64,000 bases of DNA. It comes from a virus. Numbering within the stretch: position 1 is the first letter of the stretch; every line of letters begins with the position of its first letter. The stretch is taken from positions 1-64,000 of the IMG/VR virus record IMGVR_UViG_3300027806_000042; one strand, 5' to 3'. This document shows positions 57,285 to 64,000 of the stretch, piece by piece. A program made the position numbers and the translations under genes. Under the pieces are notes generated by a model, which saw only the letters and a list, made by a program, of their open reading frames with translations, ran no database searches and was not told the origin of the DNA.

Positions 57285-59718
57285 TTAAGTTCCTCGCAAT
57301 TTCTTGACCAACCTTAAATCCAGCCAACTTAGCATCAGTCCTGTTTTTATCGGCAGTCATATTGTGCTTGTCGCGGTCACTAGCTGCTTTAATCCCAGCA
57401 TTAACCCCGGCAATACGTTCCTGCGAGGCAATCCGCTCCCGCTCAATCTCTTGCTGCGAAGCCTTTAAGGCAGCGTCCGTGTGGTCCTTAGCGACCTTGC
57501 GCTGGACTTCCGCCGCCTTATTCTGAGCGTCCTGCATCTGCGCTTGAACCACGGGGTCCTGCATCTGCTGCTGAATCTGTTGCTGCTGCTCCTCAGCCTG
57601 ATCCTTAGCCAGCAACCGGCCAGAAGCCTCAGCAACCAACTTAGACAGCATCACTTCCACATCTTCCGGCAATTCAGCATTAGGCTCTGGCAACTGCACC
57701 CCAAGCTGTTCTTCAATCTCACGGCGATACTGGAAGGCAATATGCTCGTTAATATGCGCCATCATAGCAGCCTGAATACCCCCGGCCATTGGGTTCTGCC
57801 CAATCAGCGCCATAATCTTTGGGTTCTGCATGGATGACATATGAGCCTGAATATGGGCTTCATGATCCTGATAAATGAACGCCTTAACAGGCTTGCCGTT
57901 CAAAATATCCATGTTCTCTGAAATAGGGTCGGCAGGCCGTTTGTCTTTGGTCGAAGGGATAATTTTGTCAATATCATTGATACCAAGAACAGCGAGCATC
58001 TGCCGATGAAGTTCAGGCAAATCATACATATTAGGCGCTTGTGACGCTAACTGTAGGGCTGCCTGATATTGAACCACCCGCTGCGACAATGAAGCCGCGT
58101 TAGGATCGGTAACTGGAATAACATCTATCCGGTCGTCATAATCTTTACTGCGAGTGGCGCCAGGATCAGTCTCATACTCATATTCATCGGGAGAATGGGT
58201 CTTGATAATCTCAACCAGAATATCCAACTCTTGCGCCAAGGAAGCATGAAGCCTCGCTTGGACAGCAGACATAACCTTCATGGCCCGTTCCATTAGGGCC
58301 AAAGTAGTACCTACAGGGGCTTGCTGGTTAGAATCCCCAATCTGCAAATCAGCAATAGAAGCAAACCGGCGCCCTTCTTCAACCATCGTCCCCAGCAAGG
58401 CAGAAAGCACCTGAGAAGGCTCTTTGTACGGAAGGAAGGTAATAGCGTCCTTAATGGCGCCAGAAGGAACGTCAACGTCCCTAAACTCGCCCGGCATCAA
58501 AGGCGTACTATCACCCTTAATACGCAAGCCACGGGCCTTCAAACCAGCCGGAAGATTAGCCAGCGTACCAGCATCCACCAACTGCCTAAGAATGGAGGTG
58601 GCAGACTTGGCAATACCACCAATCAAATGAATCAAACCAAAGGCATAGAAACCAAACCCAGGAACATATCCATATTGAACAAAGTGCATCCGCTTCAATT
58701 TCAACGGATCATCTTGGCGCCAGTTCCGATAGATAGAAAGAATCAAGCCACTCTGGCGGTCAATAGTGACAACATAAGGCAGGGCAATACCCGTGGGTTC
58801 CCCGTTCTTATCTTTGTCCTCATACCCCTCAATATCCAATTCAACGTGCATTTCAAGGAGTTGGTGGCGATCATCAGCATTAGCCTCAGTCTCGCCCGTC
58901 AATTCATTCTTACTCTGCTGAATTTGACTAATCTGCGTCACAGGTTCAGGCAAATCAATGTCCCGATAGAACCCTGAAACCTGCAACTTCTTCAATTCAT
59001 TGGGATATTTATACATGATGTGGGTATAGCGGGGGCAGGAAACCAAATCAGAAGCCCCATACGGCGCCACAAAATCCTCAGCAGGAACAAACATAGCCAC
59101 CGGGCGCCCAAACGAAGGGTCATAATACACCTTCTTAAACGCAGCCCCAGCCAGAGGAAGGCTAAACAGCATCCTCTCATGCTCAGAACGATACTCACTC
59201 ATCCTGCTAGTGAGAAAATAATTCAAATCATCCTTAACTCGAAGCGCCTGTTTTTCCTTTTCAGGCGTAATTTTACCGGCAAACTTAGTGCGAACAGGGC
59301 CACCAGCCGGAAAAGTTTCCATAATGGACTGAGATTGGAACCGAACCGCCGCCTCAGACAGAATAGGGTGAAACACCCCACAGGCCCCAGCCCAAGGGGT
59401 AGAACGGTCCTCAATCTTCAAGCCTAAAAGGTCCAGACCACTCTTGTATGTCTTTTCCCAATCAGCCCTAGAACGAATATCATTGTCAAAATGAGTGACT
59501 AATTCCTGTGAAATACGCCCAAGTTTACTATCATCAATATAATCAGCTAGGTTAGAACCAAATTCCGGCTCACCTTCATCCTCAAACTCTGGATTAAAGA
59601 TAACAATGGCGCCACCATCTTCAGTTTCAATGGTAACGGCCTCGGGATTCACAACACCAATAGTAACATCGGCAGGCTTCTCGCCCGGTGAATACTCCAA
59701 AGGCTTATCAATACTCAT
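57271..59718 (-). CDS. portal protein, P22 gp1-like, 815 aa
   Basis: Forms the dodecameric ring through which DNA enters and leaves the head. Features: acidic N-terminus; DIRSRADWEKTYKSGLDLLGLK and TPWAGACGVFHPILSEAAVRFQSQ; FVPAEDFVAPYGASDL; and a Gln/Ala-rich C-terminal coiled coil (EEQQQQIQQQMQDP, QKVAKDHTDAALKA). Longer than P22 gp1 (about 725 aa), mainly through the C-terminal helical tail. GGAGAG ribosome site; a TTGACA promoter candidate lies upstream. Confidence 0.85.
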   Translation of the reverse strand: MSIDKPLEYSPGEKPADVTIGVVNPEAVTIETEDGGAIVIFNPEFEDEGEPEFGSNLADYIDDSKLGRISQELVTHFDNDIRSRADWEKTYKSGLDLLGLKIEDRSTPWAGACGVFHPILSEAAVRFQSQSIMETFPAGGPVRTKFAGKITPEKEKQALRVKDDLNYFLTSRMSEYRSEHERMLFSLPLAGAAFKKVYYDPSFGRPVAMFVPAEDFVAPYGASDLVSCPRYTHIMYKYPNELKKLQVSGFYRDIDLPEPVTQISQIQQSKNELTGETEANADDRHQLLEMHVELDIEGYEDKDKNGEPTGIALPYVVTIDRQSGLILSIYRNWRQDDPLKLKRMHFVQYGYVPGFGFYAFGLIHLIGGIAKSATSILRQLVDAGTLANLPAGLKARGLRIKGDSTPLMPGEFRDVDVPSGAIKDAITFLPYKEPSQVLSALLGTMVEEGRRFASIADLQIGDSNQQAPVGTTLALMERAMKVMSAVQARLHASLAQELDILVEIIKTHSPDEYEYETDPGATRSKDYDDRIDVIPVTDPNAASLSQRVVQYQAALQLASQAPNMYDLPELHRQMLAVLGINDIDKIIPSTKDKRPADPISENMDILNGKPVKAFIYQDHEAHIQAHMSSMQNPKIMALIGQNPMAGGIQAAMMAHINEHIAFQYRREIEEQLGVQLPEPNAELPEDVEVMLSKLVAEASGRLLAKDQAEEQQQQIQQQMQDPVVQAQMQDAQNKAAEVQRKVAKDHTDAALKASQQEIERERIASQERIAGVNAGIKAASDRDKHNMTADKNRTDAKLAGFKVGQEIARNLNGSV

Positions 59719-59737
59719 TAAAACTCTCCATAAACGG

Positions 59738-59767
59738 GGTATGGTCCAAGTAAAACACCCCTGTCAA
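59738..59767 (-). promoter_or_regulatory. candidate promoter upstream of portal
   Basis: Minus-strand TTGACA (59762-59767) with CATACC (59738-59743), spacer 18 bp. The -35 is perfect, the -10 weak. It could drive the head operon independently of TerL. Confidence 0.45.
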
Positions 59768-59792
59768 GCCATTTTACCACAAATACCACCAC

Positions 59793-62315
59793 CTAGTAAT
59801 ACTCTGCCCTAGTTTGGGGAGTATAATCATCTTCATCATCGCTGGGAAGCCTCAATAAACCGCCCTGCCTGTACCTCATAAGAGCCATAATGACCGTATC
59901 CACATAGTCATCATGCGCCCCAACAGGAAACGACGCACACTCCTCAATCACTTCATTCGCCCAATTACCCGTTGGCGCCCAAACAACCCCTGATGCAAAT
60001 ATGTCAGAGATTGAATTGGCGCGCATCACCTTATCCCCGGACGCTCGGGTGGGGGTGAACTCAGATACCATCACCCCAGCCTTCCTCAATTCATGAATCA
60101 AAGGCAAACCGGACGCTTTAGCTTCAATCAGGAAGGTATCAGGCTCCCATTCCTTATACAATTCAATAGCCTTGGCCTTTAAGTCAGGGAACTCCAAACG
60201 ATCCTTCCAGGCATCCAGCATGATAATATTAGACCCGCCCTCGCCCTCGTTCTCAAACACCCCCCATACTGTAAAGGCCGAATAGTCGCTCCGGTTGTTC
60301 TTGGTGAAAGCGGTATCCGACGCAATGATGATATACTCACATTGGGGCATACGCTTCTTATCCCAACGGCGCCACCACTCTCTTTTGATAATAGCCCCCT
60401 CTTCTGAGGTAGGCTTCTGTTGATATTGAGCGTTCCACTTAGAGGCAGGCAATTCAGACTTCAAAGCCTCTAGGGCGGGCTTTGACCAGAACGCAGGCCA
60501 CATAGGTTCACCGGATGGGAGAATAGCAGGCAACTCAATCACCTCCCATTGGTCCCCATCACCACGGTCAATAGAAGCCTGCACTAAGCGCCCTGTAAGG
60601 TCGCCAACACCCCATCGGGTCATAACCACCACAATAGCCGCATTAGGCTGTAGCCGCTGCCTAGGGCCAGAGGAATACCACTCATACACCTTCTCAAACA
60701 CCTTCGGGTCATGAGCGGCCTGAATAGCCTCCTGCTCCGAATGTGGATCATCAATGATGAACAAGTCAGCGCCCTTACCAGCAATGGCGCCCCCAACACC
60801 TACAGCAAAGTACGCGCCATTCGATGTAGTGTTCCACCGGCCAGAAGCAGTCGAGTCAGCCCGCAACCCAACACCAGGGAACACATCACTAAAAGCCTCG
60901 TCCTTAATTAAATTCCGAACCTTACGTCCAAAATCAACCGCCAACTCAGCCGTGTGGGTAGCCTGAATAATCTTCTTCTCAGGGTACTTACCCATAAAAT
61001 AGGCAGGCAATAAATATGAAGCAAACTCTGATTTGGTGTTTAATGTTACAAGCATCCCATGACCAACCATGAATTGCTCGTCTTTTCTTGCCACTTTGAT
61101 ACAAACCGTGCTGCCCGTCCTATCAAGTTTCTTGATCCTGATGAAACGGCATTTATCTGAGTGAATTGTTCTTTCTGACTTCCTTTGAAGGAATGCACAA
61201 TTTTTCAAATAGAAAGACAGTCTGTAGGTTTCACCGTAGTCTTTCTCATAAATACGCGCCCGCGAAACTTGGATACTGTTCTTGACCCCTAAACTCCAAA
61301 GCAGGCGCCTCACTAAATATATGAAATCTTTACTCTTTTGCGAAAAAAAACATTGCCCATTTTGAGACACATTTCCATCCGTGTCCATCAGGCCCTTGAG
61401 TAAATCCATGCGTTGCTTTGGGGACGACAGGAGGTAACATTCTGGAATATGTTTATTCTCAAGAACTCCTAACTCCCGCAATTTTACCTTTAAGCCTTTG
61501 ATTCCAAATGACATTTTAGTTGATTGGTCCGTTGTGATGTAGCCTCTACGTTCAATTTCAGGGCGCACAATCCCTGCATCATCATCGTGCATGGTAATAA
61601 TCGCTTGGGCGGATGTTCCATCCCCAAGCCAAACCCCTAAAACATATGGATCAACCAACAACTCGGCATCTGGAAACTCAACCGCTGAAAAAGCTGGCAA
61701 CGTAGCAGCACGAGGATTAAATTTCCGCTCTCCGTATACCACTTCAATGTGACCGCTTCTTAGCGTTTTAACTCTCGCGCCCTGTTCCCTGTGCCATAAT
61801 TGTTCGGTTGTGTATGTGTGGTACTTTTTGGTTTTCCTCTCTAGCCTGACATTCCAACGATGGTCCCCATCACATATAACTTCGGCGCCATCATCTGTGG
61901 TGACAGAATATAAATCCATATCATTGTAGATTTGAGACTTCCCAATAACTTCTGTTGGCTTCCCATCTGGACCAAACACAAAATCACCAACAGCCACAGA
62001 CCCCATTGTTTTCCACCCGTCCGTGGTCAAAACCGGCGTGTTGATTTCAAGAGGATGACGGGGCGCCATATTGATAATAACCCGCTTGCACTCCCCACTA
62101 ATCACCCGGTCAAACGTATCAGCCATAATCCTATGGTGAGGCCCCTCAATAAACCCAGGCCACATACGCTTCACAAACGGAAGAAAATTACTCTGCGCCC
62201 GCTCCTTACCCTTAGCATCCTCCAAACCCTCCAATAGCTTCAACAACTCAACCTGATCCGCAATCGGCATCGAAGATAACTTAGGCAAAATCTGGGCAAT
62301 AGTGGCAGAGTCCAT
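59793..62315 (-). CDS. terL: terminase large subunit with intein, 840 codons
   Basis: Motor ATPase and nuclease that packages DNA. Start MDSATIAQILPKL at 62315 with AGGTG upstream; a longer frame to 62432 is not supported. Extein parts: N-terminal MAPRH, then TKSEFASYLLP (together the Walker A PRHTKSE), Walker B ADLFIIDDPHSEQEA, and nuclease motifs IIIASDTAFTKN, FLIEAKASGLPL and GAHDDYVDTVIM. A 339-aa intein interrupts PRH/TKS. After splicing the mature protein would be 501 aa, a usual TerL size. Confidence 0.92.
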   Translation of the reverse strand: MDSATIAQILPKLSSMPIADQVELLKLLEGLEDAKGKERAQSNFLPFVKRMWPGFIEGPHHRIMADTFDRVISGECKRVIINMAPRHPLEINTPVLTTDGWKTMGSVAVGDFVFGPDGKPTEVIGKSQIYNDMDLYSVTTDDGAEVICDGDHRWNVRLERKTKKYHTYTTEQLWHREQGARVKTLRSGHIEVVYGERKFNPRAATLPAFSAVEFPDAELLVDPYVLGVWLGDGTSAQAIITMHDDDAGIVRPEIERRGYITTDQSTKMSFGIKGLKVKLRELGVLENKHIPECYLLSSPKQRMDLLKGLMDTDGNVSQNGQCFFSQKSKDFIYLVRRLLWSLGVKNSIQVSRARIYEKDYGETYRLSFYLKNCAFLQRKSERTIHSDKCRFIRIKKLDRTGSTVCIKVARKDEQFMVGHGMLVTLNTKSEFASYLLPAYFMGKYPEKKIIQATHTAELAVDFGRKVRNLIKDEAFSDVFPGVGLRADSTASGRWNTTSNGAYFAVGVGGAIAGKGADLFIIDDPHSEQEAIQAAHDPKVFEKVYEWYSSGPRQRLQPNAAIVVVMTRWGVGDLTGRLVQASIDRGDGDQWEVIELPAILPSGEPMWPAFWSKPALEALKSELPASKWNAQYQQKPTSEEGAIIKREWWRRWDKKRMPQCEYIIIASDTAFTKNNRSDYSAFTVWGVFENEGEGGSNIIMLDAWKDRLEFPDLKAKAIELYKEWEPDTFLIEAKASGLPLIHELRKAGVMVSEFTPTRASGDKVMRANSISDIFASGVVWAPTGNWANEVIEECASFPVGAHDDYVDTVIMALMRYRQGGLLRLPSDDEDDYTPQTRAEYY
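61038..62054 (-). other. intein in terL, 339 aa, probable class 3 with DOD homing endonuclease
   Basis: Splices itself out of the terminase at protein level. Block A NTPVLTTDGWKTMGSVAVGD; block B DGDHRW; endonuclease motifs YVLGVWLGDG and LLKGLMDTDG; block F VCIKVARKDEQFMV; block G GMLVTLN, then T as +1 residue. The first residue is Pro, not Cys/Ser, and the penultimate residue is Leu, not His. Trp67 (B:12), Cys318 (F:4) and Thr337 (G:5) form the WCT set that defines class 3 inteins. Confidence 0.85.
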
Positions 62316-62324
62316 AAAACACCT

Positions 62325-62355
62325 AAAAAAACCCGGCAGCCCTAAAACCACCGGG
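62325..62355 (-). terminator. rho-independent terminator or attenuator before terL
   Basis: Minus-strand stem CCCGGTGG/CTGCCGGG (8 bp, two G-U pairs) with an 8-nt loop, followed by seven T, 10 bp upstream of the terL start. It may attenuate terL transcription. Confidence 0.65.
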
Positions 62356-62435
62356 CCAAGTTTGAAAGGAGACACCATGCCTAGGAGGAATAGGCACACA
62401 CACAACCTATACAACCAACATACACATTTCAACCC

Positions 62436-62555
62436 CTAAAACAAAATAGCCACCAAGACAGCAATAACCCAAGCACCAACAACCGCGCCAGCCACAAAGA
62501 CCGCCAGAATAAACAACATAGCAGCCATCACATCTAAAAACTGACCCGGCGTCAT
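62436..62555 (-). CDS. small membrane peptide, 39 aa
   Basis: MTPGQFLDVMAAMLFILAVF, then AGAVVGAWVIAVLVAILF: nearly all hydrophobic after the first ten residues, one or two membrane passes. AGGGG lies about 6 bases upstream of the start. It is followed by the terminator before terL. Real expression is uncertain. Confidence 0.5.
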   Translation of the reverse strand: MTPGQFLDVMAAMLFILAVFVAGAVVGAWVIAVLVAILF

Positions 62556-63083
62556 AACCACCCCTGATAGCAATACCGGCTATCAAAGGGGACCATAAAT
62601 TGTAAGGGGGGCGGTTTCCATATACAGAAATATGAACCAAAGTCATAAAATTACAAAGGGGGTGGGGGTCCACGCAACAAATTATAACGTCACTCGGAGA
62701 CGAAAGTAATAAAGTTGCGCCATACATAATAGTGATAACATATATGCACCACCAAGGCCGAAGCAGAACGGCTAACAACAACAAAATTTTTTTGATGGAT
62801 AGTAATAAGTTAAAGTAAATTGGCCGGGTAATGCGTTGAGAAGATTAAGTTTATGGGATTTAGTAAAAAGATTGGTGTGGAATACTATGCATACCCACAC
62901 GCATGCGTTCGCTGATTACCCCCTCCTGCCCCCCGGTGGGGCCTGGGACTGCCCGCTTCAAACCCCTACTAGCCCTGTCTGATTGGATTCTATCTAGTAG
63001 AACAAACCGTGAACAAACAGGCTAGAACAAAGCTAGAACGGCTAGGCAGAACGTATATAGAACGCTAGACTGGCGCCATGATA
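62556..63083. other. non-coding region between terS and terL
   Basis: About 530 bp with no gene I trust; the open frames lack ribosome sites. The AT-rich middle (62760-62830) contains acaaaattttttt. Further left of terS are a C/G-run segment with small hairpins (62922-62960) and a repeat block (62994-63068). It is positioned where a packaging recognition site could be expected. Confidence 0.5.
62994..63068. repeat. phased AGAAC/GCTAG repeats, candidate packaging or regulator site
   Basis: Six (A/T)GAAC copies begin at 62999, 63010, 63024, 63035, 63048 and 63059, spaced 11-14 bp (about one helical turn). GCTAGAAC is exact at 63021 and 63032; CTAG recurs at 62995, 63042 and 63065. This suits cooperative binding by an oligomer such as TerS. 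Confidence 0.5.
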
Positions 63084-63677
63084 TTATGCTGATGCCTTTG
63101 CTAGAGCTTCTAGGCGGTCCCGTAATGCCTTGGTTACGCTATCCGCATCTGGTGGCAGGCTGTTATCCTCCGCCTGTTTCTCAAAGGCAGCAACCCCACC
63201 GAGCTTGCCGAGTAGCTCTAAAGCTCTGATACGGGAAGCAGGGCTGGAATCGGGATCGAGTGACTCTATATGGAGTCTAGCGATTACATGGGCTTTTATT
63301 TGTGCTGAATTAAGCCTTTCTCCAGCCTGTTTTATGCCTTTGATTTCATCCACCCTTGCGGCTATGCGCGGGTCTGCCATTAGGCGGGATGCTTCCTGAT
63401 AGATTGTTCCTGGCGCCATTGTCTCGGCATCATAGGCGACACGATAGGCAGCGGCCTGATTAGGGTATAGGCCGGAAGCCATAGCCTGAGCGAATGCTTC
63501 TTGTTTTATGGTTAGCTTGCCTATGTCACCTTGTGGCCATGCTACTACGTTAGAGGCGCCTAGGCTTGAGTCTGGCATATATACAGGGAGCCTTAGCTTA
63601 GGCTTGTTTCCTCCCTTGTTGTTTCCTCCATTGTGCTTTGGCATCGCCTTTAATCCCGCTTGCGCGGTGTCGTTCAT
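63084..63677 (-). CDS. terS: terminase small subunit, 197 aa
   Basis: Recognises viral DNA for packaging. GKLTIKQEAFAQAMASGLYPNQAAAYRVAYDAETMAPGTIYQEASRLMADPRIAARVDEIK is the typical terminase-small HTH region, followed by a helical oligomerisation segment and an acidic end. The basic N-terminus (KHNGGNNKGGNKPK) may bind DNA. Divergent from the plus-strand gene at 63819. Confidence 0.85.
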   Translation of the reverse strand: MNDTAQAGLKAMPKHNGGNNKGGNKPKLRLPVYMPDSSLGASNVVAWPQGDIGKLTIKQEAFAQAMASGLYPNQAAAYRVAYDAETMAPGTIYQEASRLMADPRIAARVDEIKGIKQAGERLNSAQIKAHVIARLHIESLDPDSSPASRIRALELLGKLGGVAAFEKQAEDNSLPPDADSVTKALRDRLEALAKASA

Positions 63678-63751
63678 TCAACCCCGCGTCCGCCTAACCT
63701 ATTGCAAAACCTATAGAATAAACAATAACGAAAAAAAGATAAAAAAACATG

Positions 63752-63780
63752 TTGACAATGGCAAAAACCATCTTTAGAAA
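63752..63780 (+). promoter_or_regulatory. sigma70 promoter for the rightward early gene at 63819
   Basis: TTGACA (63752-63757) and TAGAAA (63775-63780), spacer 17 bp, in an A-rich tract. The leader is about 30 nt. Confidence 0.65.
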
Positions 63781-63818
63781 CGGGTTCAGGCAATCACGCC
63801 ACACCAAAGGACCAGACC

Positions 63819-64000
63819 ATGAGCAAAAAACCCACCTATGAAACTTTCATAGAGAGAATTAAACAATCCATGCCGGATTCAAGCGACCGCCCCGACAATT
63901 GGATTGAATGCCTTTTGGAAGCATTGCGCGGCGCTTCTCAGCATTGGCCCCGCATTGATGGCCCGGATGGTGAGGCAGATTTGGGGAGTTTCCGCTTTGG
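63819..64000 (+). CDS. early protein, 3' end outside window
   Basis: MSKKPTYETFIERIKQSMPD, then RPDNWIECLLEALRGASQHW; the frame is open to the last base. Helical and similar in style to the early genes of the left region, suggesting that the early operon begins here and would continue into the left end of the window if the genome is circular. No domain recognised. Confidence 0.65.
   Translation, partial: MSKKPTYETFIERIKQSMPDSSDRPDNWIECLLEALRGASQHWPRIDGPDGEADLGSFRF

Noticed and set aside
62316-62432. N-terminal extension of TerL (39 residues)
   Set aside because: It contains the terminator-like hairpin, has a Cys/Leu-rich composition unlike terminases, and ATG 62315 has a ribosome site and a typical start.
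62407-62784. 125-codon minus-strand frame between terS and terL
   Set aside because: Cys/Gly/Trp-rich improbable composition and no ribosome site; a shorter, better supported membrane peptide lies in another frame (62436-62555).
1-64000. Integrase, prophage repressor, tRNA genes
   Set aside because: None recognised on either strand in coding or intergenic regions by eye; a tRNA search program was not available.

Overview
The window is part of a tailed double-stranded DNA bacteriophage genome, most likely a short-tailed (podovirus-like), virulent phage of a Gram-negative host. I see portal, two-subunit terminase, HK97-type major capsid protein, scaffold, adaptor-like and tail-fibre proteins and a Rz/Rz1-like spanin pair. 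There is no tape measure, tail tube, baseplate, integrase or CI-type repressor. No tRNA gene was recognised. The spanin pair implies an outer membrane. An alphaproteobacterial host is only a weak inference, from a DUF1194-type VWA protein and from the style of the early genes. Both ends of the window cut a gene, so the genome continues beyond it, or is circular or permuted.

Layout. (1) 1-26.9 kb: tightly packed, mostly plus-strand early genes, about 70 and mostly under 200 codons, commonly joined by ATGA overlaps. Recognisable functions are a pentapeptide-repeat protein, a DUF3489-like HTH protein, a DNA methyltransferase, a PD-(D/E)XK nuclease, an ERF single-strand annealing protein, a small SSB, an HNH (DUF968-like) protein, a MazG-like pyrophosphohydrolase, a DUF6378-like protein, an SleB-like hydrolase, ThyX and a VWA-domain protein. 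Two minus-strand islands interrupt it: primase-helicase, zinc ribbon and metallophosphoesterase (2.9-5.9 kb), and a RusA-like resolvase (15.2-15.6 kb). (2) 26.9-53.5 kb, minus strand: tail, internal virion and lysis genes, ending in a 2110-codon polyvalent-type virion protein. (3) 53.6-63.7 kb, minus strand: head and packaging genes, from TerS through TerL (with an intein), portal, a GroES-like protein and scaffold to the capsid protein, closed by a strong terminator. (4) From 63.8 kb a plus-strand promoter starts a new early gene that runs off the window.

How it works together. The primase-helicase, SSB, ERF protein, nuclease and resolvase form a replication-recombination set that would borrow a host DNA polymerase, since none is encoded here. 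ThyX and the MazG-like enzyme adjust nucleotide pools. The methyltransferase may guard against restriction. Late genes run leftward, build the capsid and short tail, then lyse the cell with a holin-like protein, a tail-anchored lysozyme and the spanins.

Most notable points: a probable class 3 (WCT-type) intein inserted in the Walker A motif of TerL; an array of three structurally conserved hairpins with compensatory base changes beside an unassigned gene (7.4-8.5 kb); phased AGAAC repeats in the packaging region; and a terminator-like hairpin directly before terL.
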